From positions 994,311 to 1,049,334 of the forward strand of contig CP070737.1 of NCBI GenBank assembly GCA_020347665.1: DNA of 55,024 nucleotides, in the 5' to 3' direction. The position numbers and the translations under genes are program-made. This document shows positions 34,842 through 43,634 of this stretch, piece after piece. Within the stretch, counting starts at the first letter, position 1, and each line of letters begins with the position of its first letter. The notes below the pieces were generated by a model. The model was given only the letters and a program-made list of their open reading frames with translations, was not told where the DNA came from and searched no databases. This DNA comes from Nitrospiraceae bacterium (GTDB lineage Bacteria > Nitrospirota > Thermodesulfovibrionia > Thermodesulfovibrionales > UBA6898).

Positions 34842-34918
34842 GGCGGTGTAGCTCAGTTGGTTAGAGCATGCGGCTCATATCCGCAGAGTCCGGGGTTCAA
34901 ATCCCTGCACCGCCACCA
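34842..34918 (+). tRNA. tRNA with CAU anticodon, probably elongator tRNA-Met
   Basis: A 77-base cloverleaf with encoded CCA. Acceptor GGCGGTG/CACCGCC (34842-34848 and 34908-34914), D arm GCTC/GAGC, anticodon stem TGCGG/CCGCA with the seven-base loop CTCATAT, and T loop TTCAAAT. The CAU anticodon reads Met; without functional data a lysidine-modified tRNA-Ile2 cannot be fully excluded, but the first pair G-C and overall pattern fit elongator Met. Confidence 0.93.
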
Positions 34919-34955
34919 TTTTTTTGATGGTCTTTGGGAAGTTTCTTCGAAGACT

Positions 34956-35351
34956 CTATTTATAACCTATCCGATAAAATACATATGGGGCAATAGCTGT
35001 CCAGATCAACTCCAACAGCCAAACGCGTCCTTCCAGCACGTTGTAGTCGTGAAATAATTTTCTCCAAGAATGCCCCATAACGTAATGACCGAAGCCGAAT
35101 TCAAATACGATGGTCATGATGAGCCACATGCCGCCGATCATAAAGACTTGTCGTAATGACTCAATCAGAAAAATTCCAGTGAGAATCCAGATGTGCACGC
35201 CAAAGAGAATGAGCCCGATTGCGGTCGACAACTGATGGGCTGACAACTCACGAACGAACTGTCCATATACCTTTTCGTATATTGTCCCGTTCAGGATTGC
35301 AAGAATCACCATGCCTATCCAGCTTGCAGCGCATATCAGTACTATCTTCAT
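34956..35351 (-). CDS. Four-helix membrane protein, unknown function
   Basis: A 131-residue integral membrane protein with about four helices: the N-terminal IVLICAASWIGMVILAILNG, then LSTAIGLILFGVHIWILTGIFLI, MIGGMWLIMTIVFEFGFGHYVMG, and a C-terminal helix ending YRIGYK. Conserved-looking features are GTIYEKVYG and FGHYVMGHSWRKLFHDYN. No family name can be given with confidence. The start MKIVLIC has no clear ribosome site. It ends 37 bases from the tRNA, on the opposite strand. Confidence 0.65.
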   Translation of the reverse strand: MKIVLICAASWIGMVILAILNGTIYEKVYGQFVRELSAHQLSTAIGLILFGVHIWILTGIFLIESLRQVFMIGGMWLIMTIVFEFGFGHYVMGHSWRKLFHDYNVLEGRVWLLELIWTAIAPYVFYRIGYK

Positions 35352-35817
35352 ATTTTTTAGATCTTAACGCTTTCATATCCTGCACATGCAACACGTAATT
35401 CTTAAAACCACTCGCACTGATCAATGCCATTGCACAGATATTGGATATCACGCCCGTCGGATATTTCCATACAAACTCGCGTTTGTAAGCCACTGTATTT
35501 TATCACTTTTGAGAAGCAGAACATGTGGGAAGCATTCTGCTACAAAACTACCGCTACTTAAATTGCCGACCACAGAAAAAGGACTATGTCCGGCGAAGTA
35601 CACGTGAAAAGACTCAGGTATCCGACATTGAAACATATACTAATTACGTGTGGAAGTATTGAATTAAAATTCTCGTATTATTTAATTTGCGTCAGTGTTA
35701 AGATCTTCCTCCTACCATTAGCTTATGTTATAAAAGAAATAAAGCTGGAAAGGATTAGTTTCTGCCAGCCACAGAAGTTAACGATAAAAGGTAGAAAAGT
35801 AAGGATTATAGCTCATT
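35352..35817. other. Intergenic stretch, no gene recognised
   Basis: About 465 bases. Frames of 62-118 codons cross it on both strands, but they overlap each other, lack ribosome sites and resemble no family. The region is moderately AT-rich with no strong hairpin. Confidence 0.45.
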
Positions 35818-36960
35818 CTAAGACTCCAGGTGATGTCTTTTCTGCTTATACATCATTTTGTCAGCCTGTAAAAGAAGTTCGTCAAGAGAACGCGGATTTG
35901 CGGGATCGTAATATGCTATGCCAATGCTTGCCGACAACTTGAAGTTACGATTCATTTTTTCGTTGTGAATAGTAAGAGCATTTTCAAATCGAGCAACAAT
36001 AATCCCGACATCGTCTCCAGTCGTTCCAACCGGGATGACCACAAACTCATCACCGCCAATACGAGAAATAATATCAGAATCCCGATAATTTTTCTTGAGA
36101 AGATTTGCCATCTCGATTAATGCTAAGTCGCCTACCTGGTGCCCGAGTGTATCATTAATCATCTTGAGACCATCCAGGTCAGCATAGAGCATAAATATCC
36201 CCGTCTTATGACGATCGGCTAACTTTATCTGCTGATCAGCGAAGAAGAAGAACCCTCGTCTGTTGAAAAGGCCTGTAAGTTCATCAGTAATTGACAAGTT
36301 GTGCAATTGCTCCTCCATCATTTTCATTTCGTTGATATCTTTTGAAACAATGGTTACAGCAATTATTTTTCCATCCGGGTCTTTAACAGGACTTAATGTT
36401 TGAAGAAAATATCTCCCGTCCCTGCCGCTTTTATGCTCATGCTTAACGGATTCTCCTGTTGCGAATACCGTATCGACGTTTTCAACAAACCATTTTGTTT
36501 CTTCAGGTGAATGAAACTCACCGTATGCGTGCCCCTTATATTCATTTTCTAAAAGTCCCATTCTTGTTATATGATTCTTGTTCATGAAAAGATACTTGTA
36601 ATTCTTATCCACTAAGTAGATGGAATCCTCGGTAGATTCCACTAAAGAACGATATTTCTCCTCGCTCTGCCTTGTTTTTACCTCAGCGCTCTCGCGCAAT
36701 GGCCTAAATATAAAAAAATAAAACAATGGGAACAGTATAAAAACAAGTAATGATGCATCCACAAGCGCTTCTGAAAATATAGATAAAGGAGGTAGGAATG
36801 ACAGAATACACATAACTAAAGACTCTGCCAAGAATATCGATAACAGTGAAATGATAATTAGATGAAGAGGTTTCCGGGAATCCTTTGTGAATATGTTGGC
36901 AGCAATAAAATTCTGAAAAGTTTTTACTTCTGTTTCTTTATTATATTTTATACTGATCAT
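35818..36960 (-). CDS. Membrane PAS-GGDEF diguanylate cyclase
   Basis: A 380-residue enzyme predicted to make cyclic di-GMP. Two N-terminal helices (about 32-55 and 68-88) with a very short periplasmic loop are followed by a PAS domain (about 100-215: STEDSIYLVDKNYKYLFMN) and a GGDEF domain (about 220-378). The active motif GGDEF (302-306) and inhibitory RxxD (RDSD, 293-296) are intact. Its catalytic domain is clearly similar to that of the 704-residue sensor at 12708-14822 (shared IAxYDPAxPxSLxxLLLxAD). A small molecule or redox change sensed by PAS is likely, but the ligand is unknown. Confidence 0.9.
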   Translation of the reverse strand: MISIKYNKETEVKTFQNFIAANIFTKDSRKPLHLIIISLLSIFLAESLVMCILSFLPPLSIFSEALVDASLLVFILFPLFYFFIFRPLRESAEVKTRQSEEKYRSLVESTEDSIYLVDKNYKYLFMNKNHITRMGLLENEYKGHAYGEFHSPEETKWFVENVDTVFATGESVKHEHKSGRDGRYFLQTLSPVKDPDGKIIAVTIVSKDINEMKMMEEQLHNLSITDELTGLFNRRGFFFFADQQIKLADRHKTGIFMLYADLDGLKMINDTLGHQVGDLALIEMANLLKKNYRDSDIISRIGGDEFVVIPVGTTGDDVGIIVARFENALTIHNEKMNRNFKLSASIGIAYYDPANPRSLDELLLQADKMMYKQKRHHLES

Positions 36961-37261
36961 TTTTTTAGGTAAAAATATTTAATTATTCTAGCAAATATTA
37001 TCATTATCGATCTACATAATCAACTGATGGTTAAATGTGTTTGTTGCAGGAAGTGGAAGCACGTGAGTGTCTACAAAACCGGGGGAACTCCAATACTGAC
37101 TATGATTCTTTTCAGAACAGTTCAGCGGATAGGCGTAATTGGGGAATTCATTGATAGTGCAGTCAGCAAAATATCAATTCGGTTTCAGGAAATAGTGACG
37201 CAAGAACCATTTAGCGAAACGTGTCCAGAAAGTTACTTCTCATGTCAAGACCACACACCTT
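36961..37261. other. Intergenic stretch, no gene recognised
   Basis: About 300 bases. A 101-codon plus-strand frame starting at 37027 runs through it into the small membrane gene on the other strand; no ribosome site or family supports it. Confidence 0.45.
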
Positions 37262-37453
37262 TTACTGTATCTGCAGGTAGGCGTAATAAAAGGCCATACA
37301 GGAAAAAAAGACCGCCAGCAGTCCCAGGATAACGTAGAGAATCCCTTTTGATTTTTTCCCATATTTAAACTGGATATACGCTCTTGGAATGAGCGTTAGA
37401 ACACCAAACAGCAGCATTAATCCCACCAGTATCTGTGCGATCAATCGCGTCAT
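37262..37453 (-). CDS. Two-helix small membrane protein
   Basis: A 63-residue protein with two hydrophobic helices (LIAQILVGLMLLFGVLTLI and GILYVILGLLAVFFSCMAFYYA) joined by a basic loop (FKYGKKSKG). It begins six bases after the endonuclease III-like gene, so it shares that transcript. Function is unknown; no link to DNA repair is evident. Confidence 0.65.
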   Translation of the reverse strand: MTRLIAQILVGLMLLFGVLTLIPRAYIQFKYGKKSKGILYVILGLLAVFFSCMAFYYAYLQIQ

Positions 37454-37459
37454 AAAAAA

Positions 37460-38095
37460 TTACATCCCATTGATAGGACACTGACCGCAGTCAGGTGTAG
37501 TACGGCAGTACTCTTTTGCGAGCCTGACAAATAATGCATGATATTCATTAAATACTGGCACATTCTTTTTGAGGCTGGAATGAAACAGTTCCTGATATGT
37601 TTCATAGGGTTCGTTATGATCAAGAATAGTATGCCGTGCAAGCACCCGTTTTGTATATGCATCTATAACGAATACCGGTTTTTCCAGGGCATAAAGGATT
37701 ATGGAATCAGCTGTTTCAGGCCCAATGCCGTGAACTGAGAGGAGTTTTTCTCTTATCGCTGGCAAAGGTTCCTTTTTCATCCTGCTGATTTCACCACCGT
37801 ACGTTTGCATAAAAAAACGCATAAAGTGCTTGATTCTCTTCGCTTTGATATTAAAGTAGCCTGCGGGGCGTATCAGGGATGCAAGCTTCTTTGGATGAGT
37901 CCTGTGAAGTGCCACTGGATCAAGAATATCAGCCTGTTTGAGCTTATGTATTGCATTTTCAGCATTTGTCCAGTTGGTATTCTGGGTAAGGATCGCTCCT
38001 ATGGCAACTTCGAATGGTGAGTCTGCCGGCCACCAATGCTGAGGGCCGAAATGATGATACAGACTATCGTATAGATCATGGAGTATATTACTCAT
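37460..38095 (-). CDS. Endonuclease III-like HhH-GPD DNA glycosylase
   Basis: A 211-residue base-excision repair enzyme. The helix-hairpin-helix with the GPD loop is VHGIGPETADSIILYALEKPVFVIDAYTKRVL; Asp in VIDAY is the catalytic aspartate. The usual catalytic Lys of endonuclease III is not seen at the hairpin (the position reads ETADS). This points to the endonuclease III-domain subgroup of monofunctional glycosylases, as in Thermotoga-type relatives. The C-terminal CRTTPDCGQCPING has cysteines for a 4Fe-4S cluster. Substrate is not predictable. Operon: release-factor-like gene 30 bases upstream, small membrane gene downstream. Confidence 0.85.
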   Translation of the reverse strand: MSNILHDLYDSLYHHFGPQHWWPADSPFEVAIGAILTQNTNWTNAENAIHKLKQADILDPVALHRTHPKKLASLIRPAGYFNIKAKRIKHFMRFFMQTYGGEISRMKKEPLPAIREKLLSVHGIGPETADSIILYALEKPVFVIDAYTKRVLARHTILDHNEPYETYQELFHSSLKKNVPVFNEYHALFVRLAKEYCRTTPDCGQCPINGM

Positions 38096-38125
38096 GCCAT
38101 TCCGGCTTTGGTTTCTGTGCGTTTC

Positions 38126-38545
38126 TTATTCAATATTATCGAATACATGGGATCGCATTCTCTTCTTTTCTGCGGTCCTTTTCTTTTCCTGAAGCATCTT
38201 TTCCTTTGCACGTTTTGAGCGTTTCCGTTTCTGCCTCCGGATTTTTTCGATCTTTTTCTGTTCCTCACTTTCTTTCCCCTTAATCAGCTGCTCAATTTTT
38301 CTGACAAGGAGTTCCCGGGCCTTATAACGGTTCAATGCTTGGGAGCGTTCCTGCTGGCACTTTATTTCAATGCCTGTTGTCAGGTGCTTCAGATAAACGC
38401 ATGTTGATACCTTATTGACATGCTGTCCACCCCTTCCGCCTGACCGGATAAACGATTCCTCGATATCCTGCTCGCGGATATCGAGCGCATCCATTTTATC
38501 TTTAAGGGCCTTTCGCTTGGCAGCGCTCACAGAAAAAATACTCAT
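38126..38545 (-). CDS. GGQ-domain peptide chain release factor-like protein
   Basis: A 139-residue single-domain protein with the peptidyl-tRNA hydrolysis motif [20 protein letters not shown] (about 35-54), followed by [16 protein letters not shown] and a long, very basic C-terminal helix (Lys/Arg-rich, about 85-135). It lacks codon-recognition domains, so it resembles ArfB/ICT1-type ribosome-rescue factors or the small release-factor-like proteins found in many phyla. The basic tail could enter the mRNA channel, as in ArfB. Divergent from serS. Confidence 0.8.
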   Translation of the reverse strand: MSIFSVSAAKRKALKDKMDALDIREQDIEESFIRSGGRGGQHVNKVSTCVYLKHLTTGIEIKCQQERSQALNRYKARELLVRKIEQLIKGKESEEQKKIEKIRRQKRKRSKRAKEKMLQEKKRTAEKKRMRSHVFDNIE

Positions 38546-38635
38546 ATTTTATTACTATAGCATCTTTATTGATGACTGTTTAATTTTTACGTGTTCTTAG
38601 GCTATAGTATATTTCAATAAAAGGATTATGCTACG

Positions 38636-39901
38636 ATGCTCGACATTAGATTCGTAAAAGAAAATACTGCTCTCGTAAAAAAAGCTCTCGAAAAAAGAGG
38701 ATACGCATTCCCTCTGCCTGAACTTATCGATACGTATGATAAAAGAAGAGCTTTGCTTAAAGAAGCTGAGGAACTCAGGAACAGGCGGAATGTAGTTTCA
38801 GAAGATATCGGCATCCTCAAAAAACAACAGGCTGATGCAACTTCCCAGCTTGCCGAGATGAAGACCGTCTCTGACCGGATAAAATCACTTGATGAAGAAT
38901 TGAGGCTCGTTGATGACAAAACAAAATCCCTACTTCTGATCATGCCGAATGTGCCTGATGATTCAGTTCCAGTAGGTGAAGACGAAACAGAAAATGCTGA
39001 GATCAGGAAATGGGGCTCTCCAAAGGATTTCGAGTTTCAGCCCCTGAATCACTGGGATATAGCTGAAATGCTCGATATAATCAGTTTTGAGCAGGGATCA
39101 AAAATAGCTGGTGCGCGGTTTTCCCTCATGAGGGGGGAAGGGGCAAAACTCGAGAGGTCCTTAATGAATTTCATGCTTGATCAGAATACGGCTAAAGGGT
39201 ATAAGGAGGTCTTTCCACCGATATTGGTAAACAGGGAGACCATGACCGGCACTGGTCAATTACCGAAATTCGAGGAAGAACTCTTCCGGATACAGGACCC
39301 TGAGTTCTATCTCATCCCTACGGCTGAGGTCCCTGTCACCAATATACACCGAAACGATATTCTGAAAGAAACTGATCTTCCGATTTATTACACGTCGTAT
39401 ACACCGTGTTTCAGGAGAGAGGCTGGATCGTATGGAAAAGACACAAGGGGACTGATTCGTCAGCATCAGTTCAATAAAGTCGAGCTCGTTAAGTTTGTTG
39501 CGCCTGAAGATTCCGATGATGAGCTTGAGAAACTGACGAATGATGCCGAAGATATTCTGCAGAAACTCGGCCTACCGTACCGGGTGGTTGCTTTATGCAC
39601 GGGTGATTTGGGCTTTGCTGCTTCAAAAACCTATGATCTTGAAGTATGGCTTCCTGGTCAGAATAGATATCGGGAAATATCCTCATGTTCAAACTTCACT
39701 GATTTCCAGGCCCGGCGCGCGGGCATACGCTTCAGGCGGGAAGGGAAAAAAGGCACTGAATTTGTGCATACCCTGAATGGATCCAGTCTGGCAATCGGCC
39801 GCACCGTGGTTGCCATTCTCGAAAATTATCAACAAAAGAATGGGTCTGTTGTTATTCCCGAAGTATTACGTCCATATATGGGAATTGACAAGATAAGTTA
39901 A
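38636..39901 (+). CDS. serS: Seryl-tRNA synthetase
   Basis: A 421-residue class II synthetase that charges tRNA-Ser. The N-terminal antiparallel coiled coil (about 28-100) contacts the tRNA long arm. Motif 2 ([29 protein letters not shown], near 255-285) and motif 3 ([19 protein letters not shown], near 380-398) are intact, with TAEVPVTN as the serine-binding TxE loop. Length matches the bacterial family. Confidence 0.97.
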   Translation: MLDIRFVKENTALVKKALEKRGYAFPLPELIDTYDKRRALLKEAEELRNRRNVVSEDIGILKKQQADATSQLAEMKTVSDRIKSLDEELRLVDDKTKSLLLIMPNVPDDSVPVGEDETENAEIRKWGSPKDFEFQPLNHWDIAEMLDIISFEQGSKIAGARFSLMRGEGAKLERSLMNFMLDQNTAKGYKEVFPPILVNRETMTGTGQLPKFEEELFRIQDPEFYLIPTAEVPVTNIHRNDILKETDLPIYYTSYTPCFRREAGSYGKDTRGLIRQHQFNKVELVKFVAPEDSDDELEKLTNDAEDILQKLGLPYRVVALCTGDLGFAASKTYDLEVWLPGQNRYREISSCSNFTDFQARRAGIRFRREGKKGTEFVHTLNGSSLAIGRTVVAILENYQQKNGSVVIPEVLRPYMGIDKIS

Positions 39902-40006
39902 CAACAAGACCAAAAATCAAAATCCAAATGTCAAACCAGAAAAAAATTATGCGTCTCTTCTTTTCCTTAACCTTATCCTCAACCGTAGATTGAGCTTGTC
40001 TTTCGT

Positions 40007-40076
40007 GCTTACTTCCTACTGTCTTTTTCGCTATGCGTACTGTACTGTCATGCCTACTGCTTACTTCCCACTGTCT
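40007..40076. repeat. Two near-identical 18-bp direct repeats between serS and FKBP genes
   Basis: GCTTACTTCCTACTGTCT (40007-40024) recurs as GCTTACTTCCCACTGTCT (40059-40076), 17 of 18 identical, with TACTGTACTGTCATGCCTACTG between. The 187-base convergent gap carries only such low-complexity repeats. Confidence 0.6.
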
Positions 40077-40087
40077 CTTATTTCCTA

Positions 40088-40792
40088 TTACTCTTCAGCT
40101 TCCTCTTTTACTGAGATCAGTTCGATATCGAAAATCAGCGTTGCGTTGGGGCCGATAGTGTTGCCGGCTCCCCGTTCGCCGTACGCAAGGTCAGAAGGAA
40201 TAAAAAGTTTCCATTTAGCCCCTTCCTTCATACGTTGAAGCGCCTCTGTCCAGCCCTTGATGACCCCGTTAACCGGGAATGTTGCCGGTTTGCCGCGCTT
40301 ATATGAACTGTCGAATTCTGTGCCGTCAACCAGAGTTCCGCGGTAATTCGTAACCACCGTATCCGTTGCTTTTGGCATCTTTCCCGTGCCCGCTTCGATA
40401 ACCGTATACTGAAGGCCGCTCGGAAGGGTAGTAACACCTTCCTTTTTCTTGTTCTCTGCAAGGAAAGCCTCGCCTTCCTTTTTGTTCTTTTCTCCGAGTT
40501 GTTTTCTCATTTCAGTCTGTTTTGCGACGAGCGTTTTCTGGAATGCTGTTAATGTTTCTTTTATTTCCTGATCAGTTAACAGTACCTCGCCGCCACTGTA
40601 AACATCTTTTAATCCTTTTGCAAACAGATCAGGATCAAAGTCAATTGACTGCTGTTTTAAGCGTTTCCCTATGTCGACCCCCATGCTGTAACTTATTTTC
40701 TCTTTTTCTGTCGTCAGCAGTTCATTGTCTTCGGCATAGATATTTCCCCCGAGCAGAAGACACCCTATTATATAAACCGCAATTTTTTTCAT
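40088..40792 (-). CDS. FKBP-type peptidyl-prolyl isomerase, exported (FkpA/Mip-like)
   Basis: A 234-residue periplasmic folding catalyst. Signal peptide 1-20 (ending NIYAED), an N-terminal helical dimerisation domain (about 25-120: KISYSMGVDIGKRLKQQ) and an FKBP domain (about 130-228) with TVVTNYRGTLVDGTEFDSSY, VIKGWTEALQRMKEGAKW and IPSDLAYGERGAG. Active-site residues (Tyr, Phe, Asp, Trp, Tyr of FKBP12) are recognisable. It would act on outer-membrane or periplasmic proteins. It is monocistronic, convergent with serS. Confidence 0.93.
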   Translation of the reverse strand: MKKIAVYIIGCLLLGGNIYAEDNELLTTEKEKISYSMGVDIGKRLKQQSIDFDPDLFAKGLKDVYSGGEVLLTDQEIKETLTAFQKTLVAKQTEMRKQLGEKNKKEGEAFLAENKKKEGVTTLPSGLQYTVIEAGTGKMPKATDTVVTNYRGTLVDGTEFDSSYKRGKPATFPVNGVIKGWTEALQRMKEGAKWKLFIPSDLAYGERGAGNTIGPNATLIFDIELISVKEEAEE

Positions 40793-40971
40793 AAGATCTC
40801 CTTTCCATTATCTGACATATTCACTGCATTCTGCATAAAAGACTATATCAGTCCAACAGGTCTGTATATGGTAATTTTTTTTGGATAAATAATTCAAATA
40901 ATCCCCATGCTGATTCCTTTTACCCCGTAACACAGACGGGCAGGCAGGTGCGTATGCAAGTGGTACGGGGT

Positions 40972-41817
40972 TTACCGAATACAGGGACACAGTTCATCGG
41001 CCTGTTTTTTTAGCTGCCGGGCGATTCGGTAATCAAGGCCGCTATTCCTTAAAAAACTCTGTTCATCCACATCAGCAATATCCTGTGCAAGCACGAAATC
41101 CTTCTTCATGAGGATTTCAAGTGGGCCTTTACGCGCTGCTGGAAGAATCGTTACCGGGTAGAGTTTTTTATCTTCAATTAATTTTTCAAGACTTGATTCT
41201 TCCGGATATCTCCAGCTCACGATACCGAGGCCTGTACATTCTGCATACTCCGTAGCATCATAGGTACATCGCGTGTTCGTAGCAAGCCAGCATTTTATCG
41301 CCACATTCCTGTTATTGATGATTTTCTCATATGCCTTTTTAATATCCAAGAACCGTGCATGGATATAGAGCGCAGTTTTCACATCAGTTGCTGTCCCGCT
41401 CTTGCTGTGATACTTGCATTCAACAAATATATGTTCATCGTCATTCTGAGCAATAACATCGACTTCATGCTGCACACAATAGCCGTCAATCGTGCGTCCC
41501 ACCTGAACCGAATATCCGTAGTTTGAGAGTATCCTTGCGAAATACCGCTCAAAAGGATAGCCCGAAGGGCCAAGTGAAAAGAGTGCTTTTTTCAGTGAGT
41601 ATTTCATGCCAGAACTGCGATTATATTTGCGCAGCAGTTTCCGTGCCATTCGATAGATATCCTTTGATGGTGTCAATGGCTTTACCTGCTTCCGGACCTG
41701 CCGCGCAATGTCATACGCAATGTCTCGAGGCGCGCCTGATCGCATCAGAGAGCCCACCAACTTTTTCAGGCTGAACTTCTCCGTCTTAACGGATGATTTG
41801 AGAATAGAAACGCCCAT
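40972..41817 (-). CDS. ATP-cone/Mrr-like nuclease fusion protein
   Basis: A 281-residue protein with an N-terminal ATP-cone (about 5-85), the nucleotide-sensing module usually found in ribonucleotide reductase and NrdR, fused to an Mrr-like PD-(D/E)xK nuclease domain (about 86-180). Likely catalytic residues are Glu90 (PFERYFA), Asp120 (HEVDVIA), Glu133 and Lys135 (FVECKYH). The C-terminal 45 residues (LRNSGLDYRIARQLKKQADEL) may form a small helix-hairpin-helix. A nuclease gated by ATP/dATP is inferred; phage defence or DNA repair are both possible. No methyltransferase or other restriction gene adjoins. Divergent from the ECF sigma gene. Confidence 0.75.
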   Translation of the reverse strand: MGVSILKSSVKTEKFSLKKLVGSLMRSGAPRDIAYDIARQVRKQVKPLTPSKDIYRMARKLLRKYNRSSGMKYSLKKALFSLGPSGYPFERYFARILSNYGYSVQVGRTIDGYCVQHEVDVIAQNDDEHIFVECKYHSKSGTATDVKTALYIHARFLDIKKAYEKIINNRNVAIKCWLATNTRCTYDATEYAECTGLGIVSWRYPEESSLEKLIEDKKLYPVTILPAARKGPLEILMKKDFVLAQDIADVDEQSFLRNSGLDYRIARQLKKQADELCPCIR

Positions 41818-41868
41818 TGCACGAATTTTACCTTATTGCGGCATCAAATGAAAAATTGACGGCACCTG

Positions 41869-41896
41869 TTAAACCTTTTTTCTTCTGCGGTGTCTA
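41869..41896 (+). promoter_or_regulatory. Candidate ECF-type promoter for the sigma operon
   Basis: TTAAACCTTT (41869-41878) resembles the AAC-containing -35 of ECF promoters (TGAAACNTTT type). TGTCTA (41891-41896) resembles the -10 (CGTCTA). The spacing of about 12 bases between the two boxes is as usual. Transcription would begin only a few bases before the ATG at 41908. Autoregulation is inferred. Confidence 0.4.
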
Positions 41897-41907
41897 TATA
41901 AACAGAG

Positions 41908-42450
41908 ATGGATGATATCGATCTGGTTGAACAATATTTATCAGGCAATGAAAAAGCATTCGAGGAACTGATAATGAAATATCAAAAAAAGATATATGGA
42001 CTTGCATACAGAATGACACGGGATATCGAGGAATCAAAGGATATAACTCAAAGCACCTTTTTACAGGCAATACGATATGTGTCAGGATTCAGGAATAAAT
42101 CATCATTCAAAACATGGCTCTACAAAATCACCTATAACCTCAGCCTGAATCACCTTAACAAAAGAAAAAAACATGAAGCTGAATTGAGTGAATCTATTAT
42201 AGGAAACGAGTGTGGTGCTCTCGGGATCTTACTTGAAAAAGAGAGGGGATACGAGATACTCAAAGCACTCTCCGGGGTACCGGACAGACAGAGACTGTCG
42301 ATTATACTGCGGACATACGAAGGGCTGAGCTGTCGTGAGACAGCGGAGATTATGAACATCTCTGAAGGTGCAGTAAAGGCCAACTATCATAACGGCCTGA
42401 AGAAAATGAAAGTTCTGATAGGCAAAAAAGGTTATGACTCAGGATCATGA
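41908..42450 (+). CDS. ECF-family RNA polymerase sigma factor
   Basis: A 180-residue extracytoplasmic-function sigma factor. Region 2 covers about 10-85 (NEKAFEELIMKYQKKIYGLAYRMTRD, DITQSTFLQAI, FKTWLYKITYNLSLNHL). Region 4 covers about 115-170 with the helix-turn-helix CRETAEIMNISEGAVKANYHNGLKKMK. The anti-sigma gene overlaps its end by 17 bases, and a CpxP-like periplasmic protein follows, so it likely directs an envelope- or metal-stress regulon. The ATG has only a weak AACAGAG site, consistent with a very short leader. Confidence 0.92.
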   Translation: MDDIDLVEQYLSGNEKAFEELIMKYQKKIYGLAYRMTRDIEESKDITQSTFLQAIRYVSGFRNKSSFKTWLYKITYNLSLNHLNKRKKHEAELSESIIGNECGALGILLEKERGYEILKALSGVPDRQRLSIILRTYEGLSCRETAEIMNISEGAVKANYHNGLKKMKVLIGKKGYDSGS

Positions 42451-43018
42451 TTATATAAGAGAAAGCCTTCCTGAATATCTGGCAGGAAAACTTCCCGGCC
42501 GGAAGAACGAGGACATAAAAAGGCATCTTGACAGGTGTGTTGACTGCAGCCAAGATCTTGCCCTTATGAACAAGCTCCGGAAAACAGAGGTGCCTGACCC
42601 AGGTGAGTTGTTCTGGAAAACACTGCCTGGCAAGGTTGTCGCCAAACACCGTAATAATAACCAAAGGAATAGCTGGCTTACCTATGGCATCAGGCCTGTT
42701 CCAGCATCAGCATTCATGCTGCTGGCCGCTCTCCTGGCAGTATTCATGTCACACTCAATTAACTCCCGGCAACGTTATTATGATCCTCTGTTCAGTGATC
42801 CGTTTTCCGTTTCGTCAATTGACTACAGCACGCTGGAACGTGATTCCATACATGAGATTACAGAAAGACTCTCAATCCATGACAATGTTGTCGATGTTGT
42901 TGAAGATAGATATTTTGGCCATTCCTACCACGAGGAACTCGCTGATCTGCACTCAGATGAAATAAACAACATGCTTAAGGCTCTGGAGAGCCAGCACAAA
43001 AACGGAGGTGTGCTATGA
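42434..43018 (+). CDS. Zinc-finger anti-sigma factor
   Basis: A 194-residue bitopic protein. The N-terminal ZAS-type motif is HLDRCVDC (His31, Cys35, Cys38; HxxxCxxC). A membrane helix is at about 89-107 (ASAFMLLAALLAVFMSH), with a periplasmic part from about 110 to the end. It would hold the ECF sigma factor inactive until an envelope signal arrives. Its start lies inside the sigma gene and its stop overlaps the next start (ATGA). Confidence 0.88.
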   Translation: MTQDHDYIRESLPEYLAGKLPGRKNEDIKRHLDRCVDCSQDLALMNKLRKTEVPDPGELFWKTLPGKVVAKHRNNNQRNSWLTYGIRPVPASAFMLLAALLAVFMSHSINSRQRYYDPLFSDPFSVSSIDYSTLERDSIHEITERLSIHDNVVDVVEDRYFGHSYHEELADLHSDEINNMLKALESQHKNGGVL

Positions 43019-43575
43019 AAAAGTATTTACTCACCATGTTATTATCGTTATCTCTTTTGTTCTCGATGACAGACGCCGGATTCTGCTTATCACCTGAAAA
43101 CAATGAGCCGGGGGGGCGTCCGCCGACACCTGAACAGAGAGAAGAACTGAGGAAGAGGATCGAGATGATTAAGATGTGGAAGCTTACCCAGACGCTCGAT
43201 CTTGACGACAAAACTGCTGCTGAGCTTTTTCCGCTTATGAACAAATATGACAGGGAAAAAGCAGAAGTGCAACATACTATCAGGAAAAACATGCAGGAGC
43301 TTAAAGAGAACATCGAAAGCAAGAATGAACGCAGACTCAGTAGTATCATGAAGAACCTTGAAACATATCACGGACAGCTTAAAGAAATCGAAGAACGGGA
43401 ATGGAGTGATATAAAAAATGTTCTTACTATAGAGCAGCAGGCGAAACTTGTCCTTTTCAGGATGAATTTCAGGCGTGAAATCAGAGATATAATCGCAAAG
43501 ACTCAAAAAAGAAAAGCAGGCCGTTATTCAGGCGTTAGAGAGAGGAGAAGCCCTTCTCACGGTGAACCTTATTAA
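43015..43575 (+). CDS. Exported CpxP/Spy-like helical protein (periplasmic sensor)
   Basis: A 186-residue exported protein: signal peptide about 1-25 (ending GFCLS), a Pro/Gly linker ([19 protein letters not shown]), then long amphipathic helices rich in Glu, Arg and Lys, and the [16 protein letters not shown] segment that resembles the LTxxQ motif of the Spy/CpxP/CnrX-like family. It likely interacts with the anti-sigma factor as stress or metal sensor, or acts as chaperone. It is the third gene of the overlapping sigma/anti-sigma operon. The C-terminus is basic and disordered. Confidence 0.75.
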   Translation: MKKYLLTMLLSLSLLFSMTDAGFCLSPENNEPGGRPPTPEQREELRKRIEMIKMWKLTQTLDLDDKTAAELFPLMNKYDREKAEVQHTIRKNMQELKENIESKNERRLSSIMKNLETYHGQLKEIEEREWSDIKNVLTIEQQAKLVLFRMNFRREIRDIIAKTQKRKAGRYSGVRERRSPSHGEPY

Positions 43576-43590
43576 ATAGTGATACTATTA

Positions 43591-43633
43591 AAAAACCTCC
43601 CCCATGTTATAATTGGCGTGCGGGGAGGTTTTT
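43591..43633 (+). promoter_or_regulatory. Hairpin that pairs with the cysK ribosome site
   Basis: AAAAACCTCCCC (43591-43602) is exactly complementary to GGGGAGGTTTTT (43622-43633). The second arm contains the GGGGAGG ribosome site of cysK (ATG at 43635). The 19-base loop holds a perfect TATAAT (43608-43613). The structure ends with five Ts and lies 16 bases after the preceding stop. It can be read as a terminator of the sigma operon, a ribosome-site sequestering hairpin, and a promoter -10 inside the loop. A transcript started at that -10 would lack the left arm and be free for translation. Confidence 0.65.
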
Positions 43634-43634
43634 A

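Noticed and set aside
34842-34918. tRNA considered as tRNA-Ile2 (lysidine) or initiator Met
   Set aside because: The first acceptor pair is G-C, unlike initiator; Ile2 cannot be fully excluded but the overall pattern fits elongator Met.
35386-35942. Overlapping short frames on both strands
   Set aside because: Mutually overlapping, no start signals; treated as intergenic.
37027-37332. 101-codon plus-strand frame
   Set aside because: Runs antisense into the small membrane-protein gene and lacks any ribosome site or homology cue.
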